Shown piece by piece: positions 34,062-42,548 of a stretch of 64,000 nucleotides of DNA (the stretch's first letter is position 1; each line of letters opens with the position of its first letter). The stretch covers positions 62,001 through 126,000 of the forward strand of contig JAEZGM010000031.1 in NCBI GenBank assembly GCA_023416955.1. The letters are read 5' to 3'. Source of the DNA: Bacillota bacterium (GTDB lineage Bacteria; Bacillota; Clostridia; Oscillospirales; Acutalibacteraceae). Made by a program: the position numbers and the translations under genes. The notes beneath the pieces are model-generated. The model saw nothing but the letters and a program-made list of their open reading frames with translations. It was not told where the DNA came from and ran no database searches.

Positions 34062-34922
34062 TTGACAAAAAGATTAACAGCAATTCTATGTGTACTTATA
34101 GTAACACTTTCAATGTCCGCTTGTGCAAAGGGTGTCGGGCAGGCAGCCTCTTCGGAGGAAAGCATGCCGATTCCCAGCCAAATGGAGGAAAATATAGAAT
34201 CCTCTCAGATGCCGGAAGAAAGCAGTGCGCCTTCAAGCCAGCAGCAAAGCTCGGGCAGCGGTTCTTCCGAAGAATCCGCGGTAAGCACAGCCGCGAAGCC
34301 ACATTCCGAAAAAGCGGCAGCAAATCTGAATACAGGGGAATATAAAATCAAAACATCCAAATACAGTTATCAAAAGGACAACCTGAATTATTCCGCGCAG
34401 TACCCGCAGCTTACGGCCGGCGCGAAGAAAGATGCTGTCAACAAAGCGCTCGAAACCAGCGCTATGAAAACGATTCAATCCATGGGTACGGCAAAAAAGG
34501 AAAAGCGCACCACAGTCACGGTCACGGGAGATGTGACATATGAAGGGAAAAACTTTTTAAGCACCGGCTTTAACGAATATGTGAAGCTGTCCCCGGATGC
34601 GAAATCCAAGCATACAATGCGCACGGTAAATATGAACCTGAAGACAGGTGCGGCTGTAACACAGAAAGATATGATTACTGTGAGCGACGCTTTTTATAAG
34701 GCACTGGAAGCAGCGTCAAAGCAGCAGAATCAGTCCGCTGCCCTGACGGCGGCACAGATCAAATCCGGTTTGAATCCTGATGCAATCTATTTTACAGGCG
34801 ATTCCGTCGGCTTTGCCGTGGAGCTTACAAAGCCGGAGCAAAAGCTGGTTCGCATTACACTGGATTATACGACTGCAAAGCCCTTTATGACGAAGAACGA
34901 AAACTGGAGCAATTTTATCTGA
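34062..34922 (+). CDS. Secreted lipoprotein with RsiV/PdaC-like (DUF3298-type) domain
   Basis: 286 aa. A lipoprotein signal peptide (basic MTKR, hydrophobic stretch, lipobox SMSA-C21) leads to a Ser/Glu/Gln-rich linker (residues ~25-85) and a globular domain from ~90. The segment LNYSAQYPQL, STGFNEYVKL and MNLKTGAAVTQKDM resembles DUF4163/DUF3298 domains of RsiV and PdaC, which are extracellular. The start is TTG 34062 behind AGGAGGT. No sigma factor gene is adjacent, so an anti-sigma role has no local support. It stands alone. Confidence 0.7.
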   Translation: MTKRLTAILCVLIVTLSMSACAKGVGQAASSEESMPIPSQMEENIESSQMPEESSAPSSQQQSSGSGSSEESAVSTAAKPHSEKAAANLNTGEYKIKTSKYSYQKDNLNYSAQYPQLTAGAKKDAVNKALETSAMKTIQSMGTAKKEKRTTVTVTGDVTYEGKNFLSTGFNEYVKLSPDAKSKHTMRTVNMNLKTGAAVTQKDMITVSDAFYKALEAASKQQNQSAALTAAQIKSGLNPDAIYFTGDSVGFAVELTKPEQKLVRITLDYTTAKPFMTKNENWSNFI

Positions 34923-34968
34923 TGCTGTTCCGGACTTTTCCGGTTGCGCCCCCTTATCATTAATGATA

Positions 34969-35001
34969 GAATGGGTTCAAACCTCGTGTTTGAGCCCATT
35001 C
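34969..35001 (+). terminator. Hairpin after the lipoprotein gene, probable terminator
   Basis: Arms of 14 bp (GAATGGGTTCAAAC/GTTTGAGCCCATTC, one G-T pair) with a 5-nt loop; the tail has only a few T. A 14-bp palindrome, TATCATTAATGATA, precedes it. Confidence 0.55.
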
Positions 35002-35166
35002 GTAATTTGCTGCCGGCATCGCTCTCTGCCGTTTTGTTTCAGCACGGATTTCCGGCAGATTTAGGATGAGGAACGATATTTGATAGTGTGCGATAAAACA
35101 ATTGCAGAATCTAAAATCTGCACAAAAAATATTTAAAAATTTCTAGCAAAAAAGAGAAATTAAGTC

Positions 35167-35195
35167 TTGCGTTTATGATATGCATATGGTATTAT
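35167..35195 (+). promoter_or_regulatory. rpsJp: Probable promoter of the S10 operon
   Basis: TTGCGT (35167-35172), a 17-bp spacer and TATTAT (35190-35195), overlapping an alternative TATAAT at 35193-35198. It gives a leader of about 300 nt before rpsJ. Confidence 0.5.
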
Positions 35196-35386
35196 AATGA
35201 AGCGTGACTGCGACAGATATGCGTTGAAGCGGGAGGTTGCGGCCGATATGGCCGGTTTTTCCGTGGAGTATGTCCGATTTTAAACCGGGCGACAGATACT
35301 TTGGGTCGGCAGTTCAGAGGATTGCGGGGCAATATGTCCTGTGTTTATGCTTCTTTGCTGCGCTCAGACGTTTTTTATGCCTACAC

Positions 35387-35420
35387 CCGGATTCTACTTG
35401 CAGAAGTGAATCCGGTTTTT
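35387..35420 (+). terminator. Terminator-like hairpin inside the S10 operon leader
   Basis: CCGGATTC (35387-35394)/GAATCCGG (35408-35415) with an inner ACTT/AAGT stem, followed by TTTTT. It lies 84 nt before the rpsJ start and downstream of the predicted promoter, so it could attenuate the operon. Confidence 0.7.
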
Positions 35421-35503
35421 CAATGTTTTAACAGGGAACACCCGGAACAGTGTTAGGTTTTAAAAAACGCCGCCCGCCAACTACAATAAGGAGGCGATTT
35501 ATA

Positions 35504-35815
35504 GTGGCAGTCAAAGAAAAAATCAGGATCAGAATCAAGGGGTACGATCATCAGCTGGTGGATCAATCCGCTGAAAAGATTGTACAGACAGCGAAGCGCA
35601 CGGGCGCAAGGGTTTCCGGCCCGGTCCCGCTCCCGACGGAGAAGCAGATCATCACGATTCTGCGCGCCGTTCACAAGTACAAGGACAGCCGTGAGCAGTT
35701 CGAAATGAGAACCCATAAGAGACTGATCGACATTCTCAGACCATCCAACAAAACTGTTGAAGCTTTGATGGGTCTGGAGCTCCCCGCAGGCGTTGAAATC
35801 GAAATCAAACTTTGA
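35504..35815 (+). CDS. rpsJ: 30S ribosomal protein S10
   Basis: 103 aa. The family core is KIRIRIKGYDHQLVDQSAEK, then GPVPLPTEKQIITILRAVHK and REQFEMRTHKRLIDI. S10 also serves as NusE in transcription antitermination. The start is GTG 35504 behind AAGGAGG; the open frame reads further upstream without a signal. First gene of the S10-spc-alpha supercluster. Confidence 0.96.
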   Translation: MAVKEKIRIRIKGYDHQLVDQSAEKIVQTAKRTGARVSGPVPLPTEKQIITILRAVHKYKDSREQFEMRTHKRLIDILRPSNKTVEALMGLELPAGVEIEIKL

Positions 35816-35883
35816 TTTGAACCTACCAGCGGCCGAGGTCAAGTTGGCAATGCCAACCAATAACCTGCATAGGAGGTAAAGAA

Positions 35884-36516
35884 ATGCAAAAAGGAATTAT
35901 CGGCAAGAAAGTCGGCATGACGCAGATTTTCGACGAAAAGGGAAATGTCGTTCCCGTAACCGTTGTGGAAGCCGGTCCCTGCGTAATTTCGCAGAAGAAA
36001 ACGGTTGAAAACGACGGCTATGCGGCCATCCAAATGGGCTATGGCGATTTGAAGCCCCAAAAGGTAAACAAACCGATGAAGGGCCATTTTGCCAAAGGCG
36101 ATGTTGCTCCGAAGAAAGCGCTTCGTGAATTCAGAGTTGAAAACACGGAATCTTACAATGTGGGCGATATCGTAAAAGCGGATGCGTTTGCAGCGGGCGA
36201 AAAAGTGGATGTCGTTGCTACCAGCAAGGGTAAAGGCTACGCCGGCGTTATTAAGCGCTGGAATCATCACAGACTGAAGGAAACCCACGGTACCGGCCCT
36301 GTGGCCCGTCACGCAGGTTCCAACGGTTCGAGTTCCACCCCTTCCAGAGTGTTCAAGGGCATGAAAATGGCCGGTCACCTGGGTGCCGAAAGAGTAACCG
36401 TTCAGAATTTAACCGTTGTTAAGGTGGACGCCGAAAACAACCTCATCGCCATCAAGGGCGCGATTCCCGGCCCGAACGGCGGTATAGTAGTCATCAAAGA
36501 CAGTGTAAAGGCGTAA
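35884..36516 (+). CDS. rplC: 50S ribosomal protein L3
   Basis: 210 aa. It starts IIGKKVGMTQIFDEKGNVVP, and has GYAGVIKRW and HGTGPVARHAGSNGSSSTPS near the peptidyl-transferase-facing loop. AGGAGGT precedes the ATG. The 68-bp gap after rpsJ has a GTTGGC-aat-GCCAAC hairpin. Confidence 0.97.
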   Translation: MQKGIIGKKVGMTQIFDEKGNVVPVTVVEAGPCVISQKKTVENDGYAAIQMGYGDLKPQKVNKPMKGHFAKGDVAPKKALREFRVENTESYNVGDIVKADAFAAGEKVDVVATSKGKGYAGVIKRWNHHRLKETHGTGPVARHAGSNGSSSTPSRVFKGMKMAGHLGAERVTVQNLTVVKVDAENNLIAIKGAIPGPNGGIVVIKDSVKA

Positions 36517-36533
36517 GGGAAGGAGGAATTGAA

Positions 36534-37157
36534 ATGCCAACAGTAGCAGTACTTGATATGGCCGGTAAAGAAGTTGAGAAAATCGACCTTTCCGATGCTA
36601 TATTCGGAATTGAACCCAATACAAAGGTTCTGCACGACGCAGTGGTCAATTACCTTGCCAACCAGCGTCAGGGTACACAGTCGGCACTGACCCGCGCGGA
36701 AGTTTCCGGCGGCGGCAGAAAGCCTTGGAAGCAGAAGGGCACCGGTCACGCAAGACAGGGCTCCACCCGTTCTCCGCAGTGGACACACGGCGGTATCGTG
36801 TTTGCCCCCAAAATGCGCGACTACAGCTATTCTTTAAACAAAAAGGTTAAGCGCCTTGCAATGAAGTCCGCGATTTCCAGTAAAGTAAACGACAGCGCGC
36901 TGATCGTACTTGACAAAATTTCGCTGGATGATTACAAGACCAAAACCATTGCAGCGATGCTTAAGGCACTTGGCTCCGAGAAGAGAGCACTCATTATTCT
37001 GCCGGAGGCGGACAAGAAAGTGATCGCTTCCGCGGCGAATATCCCCGGAGTAAAGACAGCGATGGTTAACACCTTAAATGTCTACGACATTCTGAATGCA
37101 GATAAATTTATCGTATTGAAGGACGCCGTGGCTCAGATTGAGGAGGTGTATGCATAA
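36534..37157 (+). CDS. rplD: 50S ribosomal protein L4
   Basis: 207 aa. The exit-tunnel loop is seen in TRAEVSGGGRKPWKQKGTGHA and RQGSTRSPQWTHGGIVFAP. In enterobacteria L4 represses its own S10 operon; whether it does so here is not shown. It overlaps rplW by 1 nt. Confidence 0.97.
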   Translation: MPTVAVLDMAGKEVEKIDLSDAIFGIEPNTKVLHDAVVNYLANQRQGTQSALTRAEVSGGGRKPWKQKGTGHARQGSTRSPQWTHGGIVFAPKMRDYSYSLNKKVKRLAMKSAISSKVNDSALIVLDKISLDDYKTKTIAAMLKALGSEKRALIILPEADKKVIASAANIPGVKTAMVNTLNVYDILNADKFIVLKDAVAQIEEVYA

Positions 37158-37447
37158 TGGCAGCACAGGATATTATTATCCGCCCCATTATCACCGAAAA
37201 AAGCATGACCGGCATTGGCATGAAGAAGTACACCTTTGAAGTTGCCAAAGACGCCACTAAAATTGAGATTGCCAGAGCTGTTGAAACTCTGTTTGGCGTA
37301 AAAGTCAGCAAAGTCAACACACTGCACGTCAGAGGCCAGATGCGCCGCCAGGGCAGAAGCGAGGGCTATACCCGCTCCTGGAAAAAGGCCGTTGTCACAC
37401 TGACCGAAGGCAGCAAGACAATCGAATTTTTTGAAGGCATGATGTAA
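37157..37447 (+). CDS. rplW: 50S ribosomal protein L23
   Basis: 96 aa. It starts AAQDIIIRPIITEKSM and has VETLFGVKVSKVNTL, the family core. It lies at the tunnel exit, where SRP and trigger factor dock. It starts at the TAATG junction with rplD. Confidence 0.96.
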   Translation: MAAQDIIIRPIITEKSMTGIGMKKYTFEVAKDATKIEIARAVETLFGVKVSKVNTLHVRGQMRRQGRSEGYTRSWKKAVVTLTEGSKTIEFFEGMM

Positions 37448-37529
37448 ACTCTGCCTGAACCAATGCAGAGAAGCAAGGATGGGGAAACGGCATTTCCCCG
37501 CAAAGCCATCATGAGGAGTGTGAAACCGA

Positions 37530-38363
37530 ATGCCGATTATTAACTTTAAACCTACCACGGCTTCAAGACGCAATATGTCCGTTACGGATTATTCCGTTCT
37601 TTCGAAAGTCGCGCCGGAAAAAAGTCTTTTGGAACCCCTGAAGAATAGATCCGGCCGTAACAGCTATGGCAGGATCACCGTTCGCCACCGCGGCGGCGGA
37701 AACCGTAAAAAGTATCGCGTCATTGATTTCAAGCGCCAGAAGTTCGATGTTCCGGGCACTGTTCAAACTCTTGAATACGACCCGAACCGTTCTGCTTTTA
37801 TCGCGCTGATTCAATATGAAGACGGCGAAAAACGTTATATCATCGCACCGAACGGCCTGAAGGTCGGCGATGTTGTCGTAGCGGGCACCGGAGCCGACAT
37901 TAAACCCGGCAACGCACTGCCGCTCGAAAATATCCCCGTCGGTACATTCATTCATAACGTTGAGCTTTACCCGGGCAAGGGCGCTCAGCTCGCCCGCGCA
38001 GCCGGCAACATGGCCCAGCTGATGGCGAAGGAAAACGGCATGGCATTGTTAAGACTGCCTTCCGGCGAACTTCGCAACGTGCCGGTAAACTGCATGGCCA
38101 CCATCGGCCAGGTCAGCAACATCGACCATGAAAACGTGAAGATCGGTAAAGCCGGCCGTAAGCGTCACATGGGATGGAGACCGACAGTCCGCGGTTCCGT
38201 TATGAACCCGAACGACCATCCGCACGGCGGTGGTGAAGGTAAATCCCCTGTTGGCCGTCCGGGCCCTGTTACCCCGTGGGGCAAGCCCGCACTGGGTTAC
38301 AAGACTCGCAGCCATCATAACCGCTCCGATAAGTTTATCGTGAAGCGCAGAAACGGCAAATAA
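37530..38363 (+). CDS. rplB: 50S ribosomal protein L2
   Basis: 277 aa. The N-terminal SGRNSYGRITVRHRGGG-like motif (RSGRNSYGRITVRHRGGG) and the C-terminal GVAMNPVDHPHGGGEG-equivalent VMNPNDHPHGGGEGKSPVGR are present. The 82-bp gap before it holds a GGGGAAA-cggca-TTTCCCC hairpin just upstream of the ribosome-binding site. Confidence 0.97.
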   Translation: MPIINFKPTTASRRNMSVTDYSVLSKVAPEKSLLEPLKNRSGRNSYGRITVRHRGGGNRKKYRVIDFKRQKFDVPGTVQTLEYDPNRSAFIALIQYEDGEKRYIIAPNGLKVGDVVVAGTGADIKPGNALPLENIPVGTFIHNVELYPGKGAQLARAAGNMAQLMAKENGMALLRLPSGELRNVPVNCMATIGQVSNIDHENVKIGKAGRKRHMGWRPTVRGSVMNPNDHPHGGGEGKSPVGRPGPVTPWGKPALGYKTRSHHNRSDKFIVKRRNGK

Positions 38364-38389
38364 GGCGTACAGAAAGGAGCTTATGTACT

Positions 38390-38671
38390 ATGGGCAGAAG
38401 CATTAAAAAGGGTCCTTATGTTCAGCCTGTGCTGCTTAAAAGGATTCAGGAAATGAACGCGGCCGGTGAAAAGAAAATCGTGAAAACATGGAGCAGATCC
38501 TCCATCATATTCCCGGATTTTGTCGGCCATACAATTGCGGTTCACGACGGCCGCAAGCATGTTCCGGTTTATGTCACAGAAGACATGGTTGGCCACAAAC
38601 TCGGCGAGTTTGCCCCGACCAGAACTTTTAAGGGACATTCCGGTTCCAAAACATCAGCGCCGTCGCGATAA
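38390..38671 (+). CDS. rpsS: 30S ribosomal protein S19
   Basis: 93 aa. It starts GRSIKKGPYVQPVLLKRI and contains TWSRSSIIFPDFVGHTIAVH and the C-terminal GEFAPTRTFKGHS. AAAGGAG precedes the ATG. It binds 16S rRNA in the head of the 30S subunit. Confidence 0.97.
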   Translation: MGRSIKKGPYVQPVLLKRIQEMNAAGEKKIVKTWSRSSIIFPDFVGHTIAVHDGRKHVPVYVTEDMVGHKLGEFAPTRTFKGHSGSKTSAPSR

Positions 38672-38692
38672 CGGCCGAAAGGAGTGTATGGC

Positions 38693-39028
38693 ATGGAAGC
38701 AAGGGCTTATTTAAGATACGCCCGTATCTCTCCCCGCAAGGTTTCGATTGTGCTTGATTTGATTCGTAACAAGCCGGCGGACGTTGCAATGGCTATCCTC
38801 AAGAATACACCAAAGGCCGCGAGCGAACCTCTCGTGAAGTTGCTGAAGTCGGCTATGGCGAATGCTGAGAATAACCACAATATGGATGTAACCAGACTCT
38901 ACGTTGCAGAGTGCTTCGTAAGTCCGGGGCCGATCCTCAAGCGCATTCGTCCGAGAGCGCAGGGTCGTGCATTTAGAATCGAAAAAAGAACCTCGCACGT
39001 TACCCTCGTGCTCAAGGAAAAAGAATAA
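38693..39028 (+). CDS. rplV: 50S ribosomal protein L22
   Basis: 111 aa. It starts MEARAYLRYARISPRKV and has RIRPRAQGRAFRIEKRTSH, the tunnel-lining loop. ATG 38693 lies 8 bp after AAAGGAG; the GTG nine bases earlier is part of that site. Confidence 0.96.
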   Translation: MEARAYLRYARISPRKVSIVLDLIRNKPADVAMAILKNTPKAASEPLVKLLKSAMANAENNHNMDVTRLYVAECFVSPGPILKRIRPRAQGRAFRIEKRTSHVTLVLKEKE

Positions 39029-39048
39029 GGCGGAAGAGGAGGTAAATT

Positions 39049-39714
39049 ATGGGCCAAAAAGTAAATCCACACGGCTTTCGTGTGGGCGTAATTAAAGACT
39101 GGGACTCCCGTTGGTTTGCAAAGAACAATGTTTTTGGCGACACGCTCGTTGAAGACTATAACCTGCGTAAAGTTCTCAAGAAGCAGCTTGCAGCCGCAGG
39201 CGTGCCGAAGATTGAGATTGAACGGGATGCTTCTAAAGTCCGCATTTTTATTCATTGTGCAAAACCCGGCATGGTCATCGGCAAGGGCGGTACTGAAATT
39301 GAAAAGCTCCGTCTGCAGTGCGAAGGAATTCTGAAGAAGCCGGTTGCCATTAATATCGTCGAGGTTAAATCTCCCGATGTGAACGCACAGCTCGTTGCGG
39401 AAAACATTGCGCAGCAGCTCGAAAAGAGAATCTCTTTCCGCCGTGCGATGAAGCAGTGCATCGGCCGTGCCATGAAGCTTGGCGCAAAGGGTATCAAAAC
39501 CCAGGTGTCAGGTCGTTTGGGCGGTGCTGAAATCGCGAGAAGCGAGCAGTATCATGACGGAACCATTCCGCTTCAGACCCTTCGTGCCGATATTGATTAC
39601 GGTTTTGCCGAGGCTGCCACAACATATGGCCGCATTGGTGTTAAGGTCTGGATTTACAGAGGCGAGGTCCTTCAGGACAACCGTAAGCCTCGTAAGGAAG
39701 GAGGCAGTAAATAA
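39049..39714 (+). CDS. rpsC: 30S ribosomal protein S3
   Basis: 221 aa. It starts GQKVNPHGFRVGVIKDWDSR; the KH domain has KPGMVIGKGGTEIEKLR, and the C-terminal part has AEIARSEQYHDGTIPLQTLR. AGGAGGT precedes the ATG. It overlaps rplP by 1 nt. Confidence 0.97.
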   Translation: MGQKVNPHGFRVGVIKDWDSRWFAKNNVFGDTLVEDYNLRKVLKKQLAAAGVPKIEIERDASKVRIFIHCAKPGMVIGKGGTEIEKLRLQCEGILKKPVAINIVEVKSPDVNAQLVAENIAQQLEKRISFRRAMKQCIGRAMKLGAKGIKTQVSGRLGGAEIARSEQYHDGTIPLQTLRADIDYGFAEAATTYGRIGVKVWIYRGEVLQDNRKPRKEGGSK

Positions 39715-40139
39715 TGCTGTTGCCTAAGCGCGTAAAATACCGCAGAGTGCACCGTGGTCGTTTGACCGGTAAAGCATACCGCGGAAATAAAGTAACGTAT
39801 GGCGATTTCGGCCTTCAGGCTTTGGAGCCGGCATGGATTACCTCTAACCAGATCGAAGCGGCTCGTATTGCTATGACACGTTACACCAAGAGATTTGGTA
39901 AGGTTTGGATTAAGATTTTCCCGGATAAGCCGATTACTGAAAAACCGGCTGAAACTCGAATGGGTTCCGGTAAAGGTTCGCCTGAGTACTGGGTTGCTGT
40001 TGTGAAGCCGGGCAGAGTAATGTTCGAAATCGGCGGCATTCCGGAAGAGACGGCAAGGGAAGCATTGCGCCTTGCGGCTAACAAACTGCCGATTAAGTGC
40101 AAGTTTGTGAAAAAGGAAGAAACGGGTGGTGAGCAGTAA
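39714..40139 (+). CDS. rplP: 50S ribosomal protein L16
   Basis: 141 aa. It starts LLPKRVKYRRVHRGRLTGKA and has RMGSGKGSPEYWVAVVKPG and the conserved FEIGGIPEETAREALRLA. Its stop overlaps the rpmC start (TAATG). Confidence 0.97.
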   Translation: MLLPKRVKYRRVHRGRLTGKAYRGNKVTYGDFGLQALEPAWITSNQIEAARIAMTRYTKRFGKVWIKIFPDKPITEKPAETRMGSGKGSPEYWVAVVKPGRVMFEIGGIPEETAREALRLAANKLPIKCKFVKKEETGGEQ

Positions 40140-40345
40140 TGAAGGCCTCAGAAGTCAGAGAATTAACAACCGAAGAGCTTGAAAGCAAGCTGAAAGACCT
40201 CAAGGCCGAGCTCTTTAACCTGCGTTTCCAGCTTGCCATTAATCAGCTCGATAACCCGATGCGTATTACAGCTGTTAAGAAAGACATTGCACGCATTAAC
40301 ACAATTTTGCGCGAGAATGAGCTTAAGGGCAGCGCGAATGCGTAA
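40139..40345 (+). CDS. rpmC: 50S ribosomal protein L29
   Basis: 68 aa, all-helical: KASEVRELTTEELESKLKDL and NLRFQLAINQLDNPMRI, the family signature. It sits near the tunnel exit beside L23. Coupled to rplP by a 1-nt overlap. Confidence 0.95.
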   Translation: MKASEVRELTTEELESKLKDLKAELFNLRFQLAINQLDNPMRITAVKKDIARINTILRENELKGSANA

Positions 40346-40364
40346 CGGAAGGGAGGATTAATCT

Positions 40365-40622
40365 GTGAGCGATAGAAACATGAGGAAGACAGAGATTGGC
40401 AAGGTCGTCAGCAACAAAATGGACAAAACCATTGTCGTTGCAATTGAAGACAGCGTAAAACACCCGCTGTACAAAAAGATTATTAAGCGTACCGTGAAGC
40501 TGAAGGCACATGATGAGAATAATGAATGCTCGATCGGTGACCGCGTGCGTGTGATGGAGACCCGTCCCCTTTCCAAAGAAAAAAGATGGCGTCTCGTCGA
40601 GATTATAGAAAAAGCCAAATAA
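40365..40622 (+). CDS. rpsQ: 30S ribosomal protein S17
   Basis: 85 aa. GKVVSNKMDKTIVVAIED and HPLYKKIIKRTVKLKAHD are the family signatures. It begins with GTG behind GGGAGG. Confidence 0.96.
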   Translation: MSDRNMRKTEIGKVVSNKMDKTIVVAIEDSVKHPLYKKIIKRTVKLKAHDENNECSIGDRVRVMETRPLSKEKRWRLVEIIEKAK

Positions 40623-40652
40623 TTTCGGCTTTATGCAAAGGAGGAACGCACT

Positions 40653-41021
40653 GTGATTCAACAGCAGACTTACCTCAACGTTGCCGACAACACCGGCGCG
40701 AAGCAGCTCATGTGCATCCGCGTCCTCGGCGGTACCGGCAGAAGGTATGCCAATATTGGTGACGTTGTTGTCGCTTCTGTTAAAAAAGCGGCTCCGGGCG
40801 GAACCGTGAAAAAAGGCGAAGTTGTGAAGGCGGTTATTGTCCGCACTGCTTCCGGCGTTCGCCGTGATGATGGGTCTTATATCCGCTTTGACGAAAACGC
40901 GGCTGTACTCATCAAAGACGATAAAAATCCGAAGGGGACACGTATTTTCGGGCCTGTGGCCAGAGAATTGCGTGACAAAGACTATCTTAAGATATTAAGT
41001 CTTGCCCCTGAAGTGCTGTGA
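40653..41021 (+). CDS. rplN: 50S ribosomal protein L14
   Basis: 122 aa. It starts IQQQTYLNVADNTGAKQLMC and has IRFDENAAVLIKDDKNPKGTR. It starts at GTG behind AAAGGAGG. It contributes to a subunit bridge. Confidence 0.97.
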   Translation: MIQQQTYLNVADNTGAKQLMCIRVLGGTGRRYANIGDVVVASVKKAAPGGTVKKGEVVKAVIVRTASGVRRDDGSYIRFDENAAVLIKDDKNPKGTRIFGPVARELRDKDYLKILSLAPEVL

Positions 41022-41036
41022 TGGAGGTGCTCACTG

Positions 41037-41357
41037 ATGAATAATAAGGTTCATGTAAAAACTGGTGATACCGTCATCATTTTAAGCGGAAAAGAGCGCG
41101 GCAAGAAGGGCAAAGTTCTCGTCGTTAGCCCGAAAGAAGGCAAGATCATCATTGAAGGCCGCAACATGGTATCCAAACATGTGAAGCCCCGCAAAATGGG
41201 TGATCAGGGCGGTATCGTTGAGGCCGAAGGCGCAATGTATGCCAGCAAGGTTCAGGTTGTTTGCCCCCGCTGCGGCAAGCCCACTCGTGTCGGACATAAG
41301 CTTTATGAGGACGGCACTAAGGAACGCATTTGCAAAAAATGCGGCGAAGCGCTGTAA
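41037..41357 (+). CDS. rplX: 50S ribosomal protein L24
   Basis: 106 aa. The KOW motif is VKTGDTVIILSGKERGKKGK. A C-terminal cysteine cluster (CPRCGKPTRVG, ICKKCGEAL) could bind zinc, a C+ form found in many Gram-positives. Confidence 0.96.
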   Translation: MNNKVHVKTGDTVIILSGKERGKKGKVLVVSPKEGKIIIEGRNMVSKHVKPRKMGDQGGIVEAEGAMYASKVQVVCPRCGKPTRVGHKLYEDGTKERICKKCGEAL

Positions 41358-41373
41358 GGGAGGATAAAACTAC

Positions 41374-41913
41374 ATGGCCAGACTGAAGGATTATTATAGC
41401 TCGGAAGTCGCACCAGCACTGATGAAAAAGTTTTCGTATTCAAGCGTAATGCAGATTCCGAAGCTTGAGAAAATTGTCATCAATGTCGGCGCCGGCGAGG
41501 CGAAAGACAATTCTAAAGTGATTGACGCCGCTATGAACGACATTGCACTCATCACCGGCCAAAAGCCGGCTGTTTGCAAGTCAAAGAAGTCAGTCGCTAA
41601 CTTTAAACTCCGTGAAGGTTCCAATATTGGCGTAAAGGTTACGCTCCGCGGCGATAAAATGTATGAGTTTCTTGACAGACTCTTCAATGTTGCGCTGCCC
41701 CGCGTAAGAGATTTCAGAGGAATCAACCCCAACTCATTTGACGGCCGCGGCAATTACAACATGGGCCTGAAAGAGCAGCTGATTTTCCCCGAAATTGAGT
41801 ACGACAAGATCGACAAGGTTCGCGGAATGGATATTTGTTTCGTAACAACCGCAAAAACCGACGAGGAATCCAGAGAGCTTCTGACTCTGATGGGCGCCCC
41901 GTTTGCGAAATAA
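41374..41913 (+). CDS. rplE: 50S ribosomal protein L5
   Basis: 179 aa. YSSVMQIPKLEKIVINVGAG and FRGINPNSFDGRGNYNMGLK are family signatures. L5 binds 5S rRNA. Confidence 0.97.
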   Translation: MARLKDYYSSEVAPALMKKFSYSSVMQIPKLEKIVINVGAGEAKDNSKVIDAAMNDIALITGQKPAVCKSKKSVANFKLREGSNIGVKVTLRGDKMYEFLDRLFNVALPRVRDFRGINPNSFDGRGNYNMGLKEQLIFPEIEYDKIDKVRGMDICFVTTAKTDEESRELLTLMGAPFAK

Positions 41914-41925
41914 GGAGGGATTATT

Positions 41926-42111
41926 GTGGCCAAGACATCTATGAAAATCAAGCAGCAGAGAACGGCGAAGTTCTCTTCACGCGAATACAACAGATGCAAA
42001 ATCTGTGGCAGGCCGCATGCCTACCTTCGCAAATTCGGTGTTTGCCGTATATGCTTTAGGGAACTTGCTCACAAAGGCGAAATCCCGGGCGTGAAAAAGG
42101 CCAGCTGGTAA
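41926..42111 (+). CDS. rpsZ: 30S ribosomal protein S14, zinc-binding type Z
   Basis: 61 aa, the short zinc form with CKIC and CRIC pairs 12 residues apart, and the ending ELAHKGEIPGVKKASW. It starts at GTG behind GGAGGG. Confidence 0.96.
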   Translation: MAKTSMKIKQQRTAKFSSREYNRCKICGRPHAYLRKFGVCRICFRELAHKGEIPGVKKASW

Positions 42112-42134
42112 AGCTTAGCAAAGGAGGTAACGGT

Positions 42135-42533
42135 ATGCAAATTACTGATACGATTGCTGATTTGCTCACCCGTATTCGCAATGCGAATTCCGCAAAGCAT
42201 GATTCTGTAGAGATTCCCGCTTCCAACATGAAGAAAGCCATTGTGCAGATTCTTGTTGACGAGGGCTATGTCAAGAATTATACGGTTGTCGAAGACGGCA
42301 AACAGGGCATTATCAAAGTAAATCTCAAGTACAGCGAAGGCAAGACCCCGGTTATTAACGGTCTGCGCAGGGTTTCTAAGCCCGGTCTTCGCATTTATTC
42401 CAACGCTGAGGAACTGCCGAAGGTTATGAAAGGCCTGGGTATCGCAATCATTTCTACTTCCAAGGGCATTATGACTGACCGTCAGGCCCGCAAAGAGAAT
42501 GTAGGCGGCGAAGTTCTCGCGTTTATTTGGTAA
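42135..42533 (+). CDS. rpsH: 30S ribosomal protein S8
   Basis: 132 aa. It starts QITDTIADLLTRIRNANSA; the C-terminus has ISTSKGIMTDRQARKENVGG. AAAGGAGGT precedes the ATG. In enterobacteria S8 represses the spc operon; this is not shown here. Confidence 0.97.
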   Translation: MQITDTIADLLTRIRNANSAKHDSVEIPASNMKKAIVQILVDEGYVKNYTVVEDGKQGIIKVNLKYSEGKTPVINGLRRVSKPGLRIYSNAEELPKVMKGLGIAIISTSKGIMTDRQARKENVGGEVLAFIW

Positions 42534-42548
42534 CAAGGGGGTGCAGTA

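Noticed and set aside
34955..34968. 14-bp palindrome TATCATTAATGATA as an operator
   Set aside because: It abuts the hairpin after the lipoprotein gene and has no promoter beside it; too little support.
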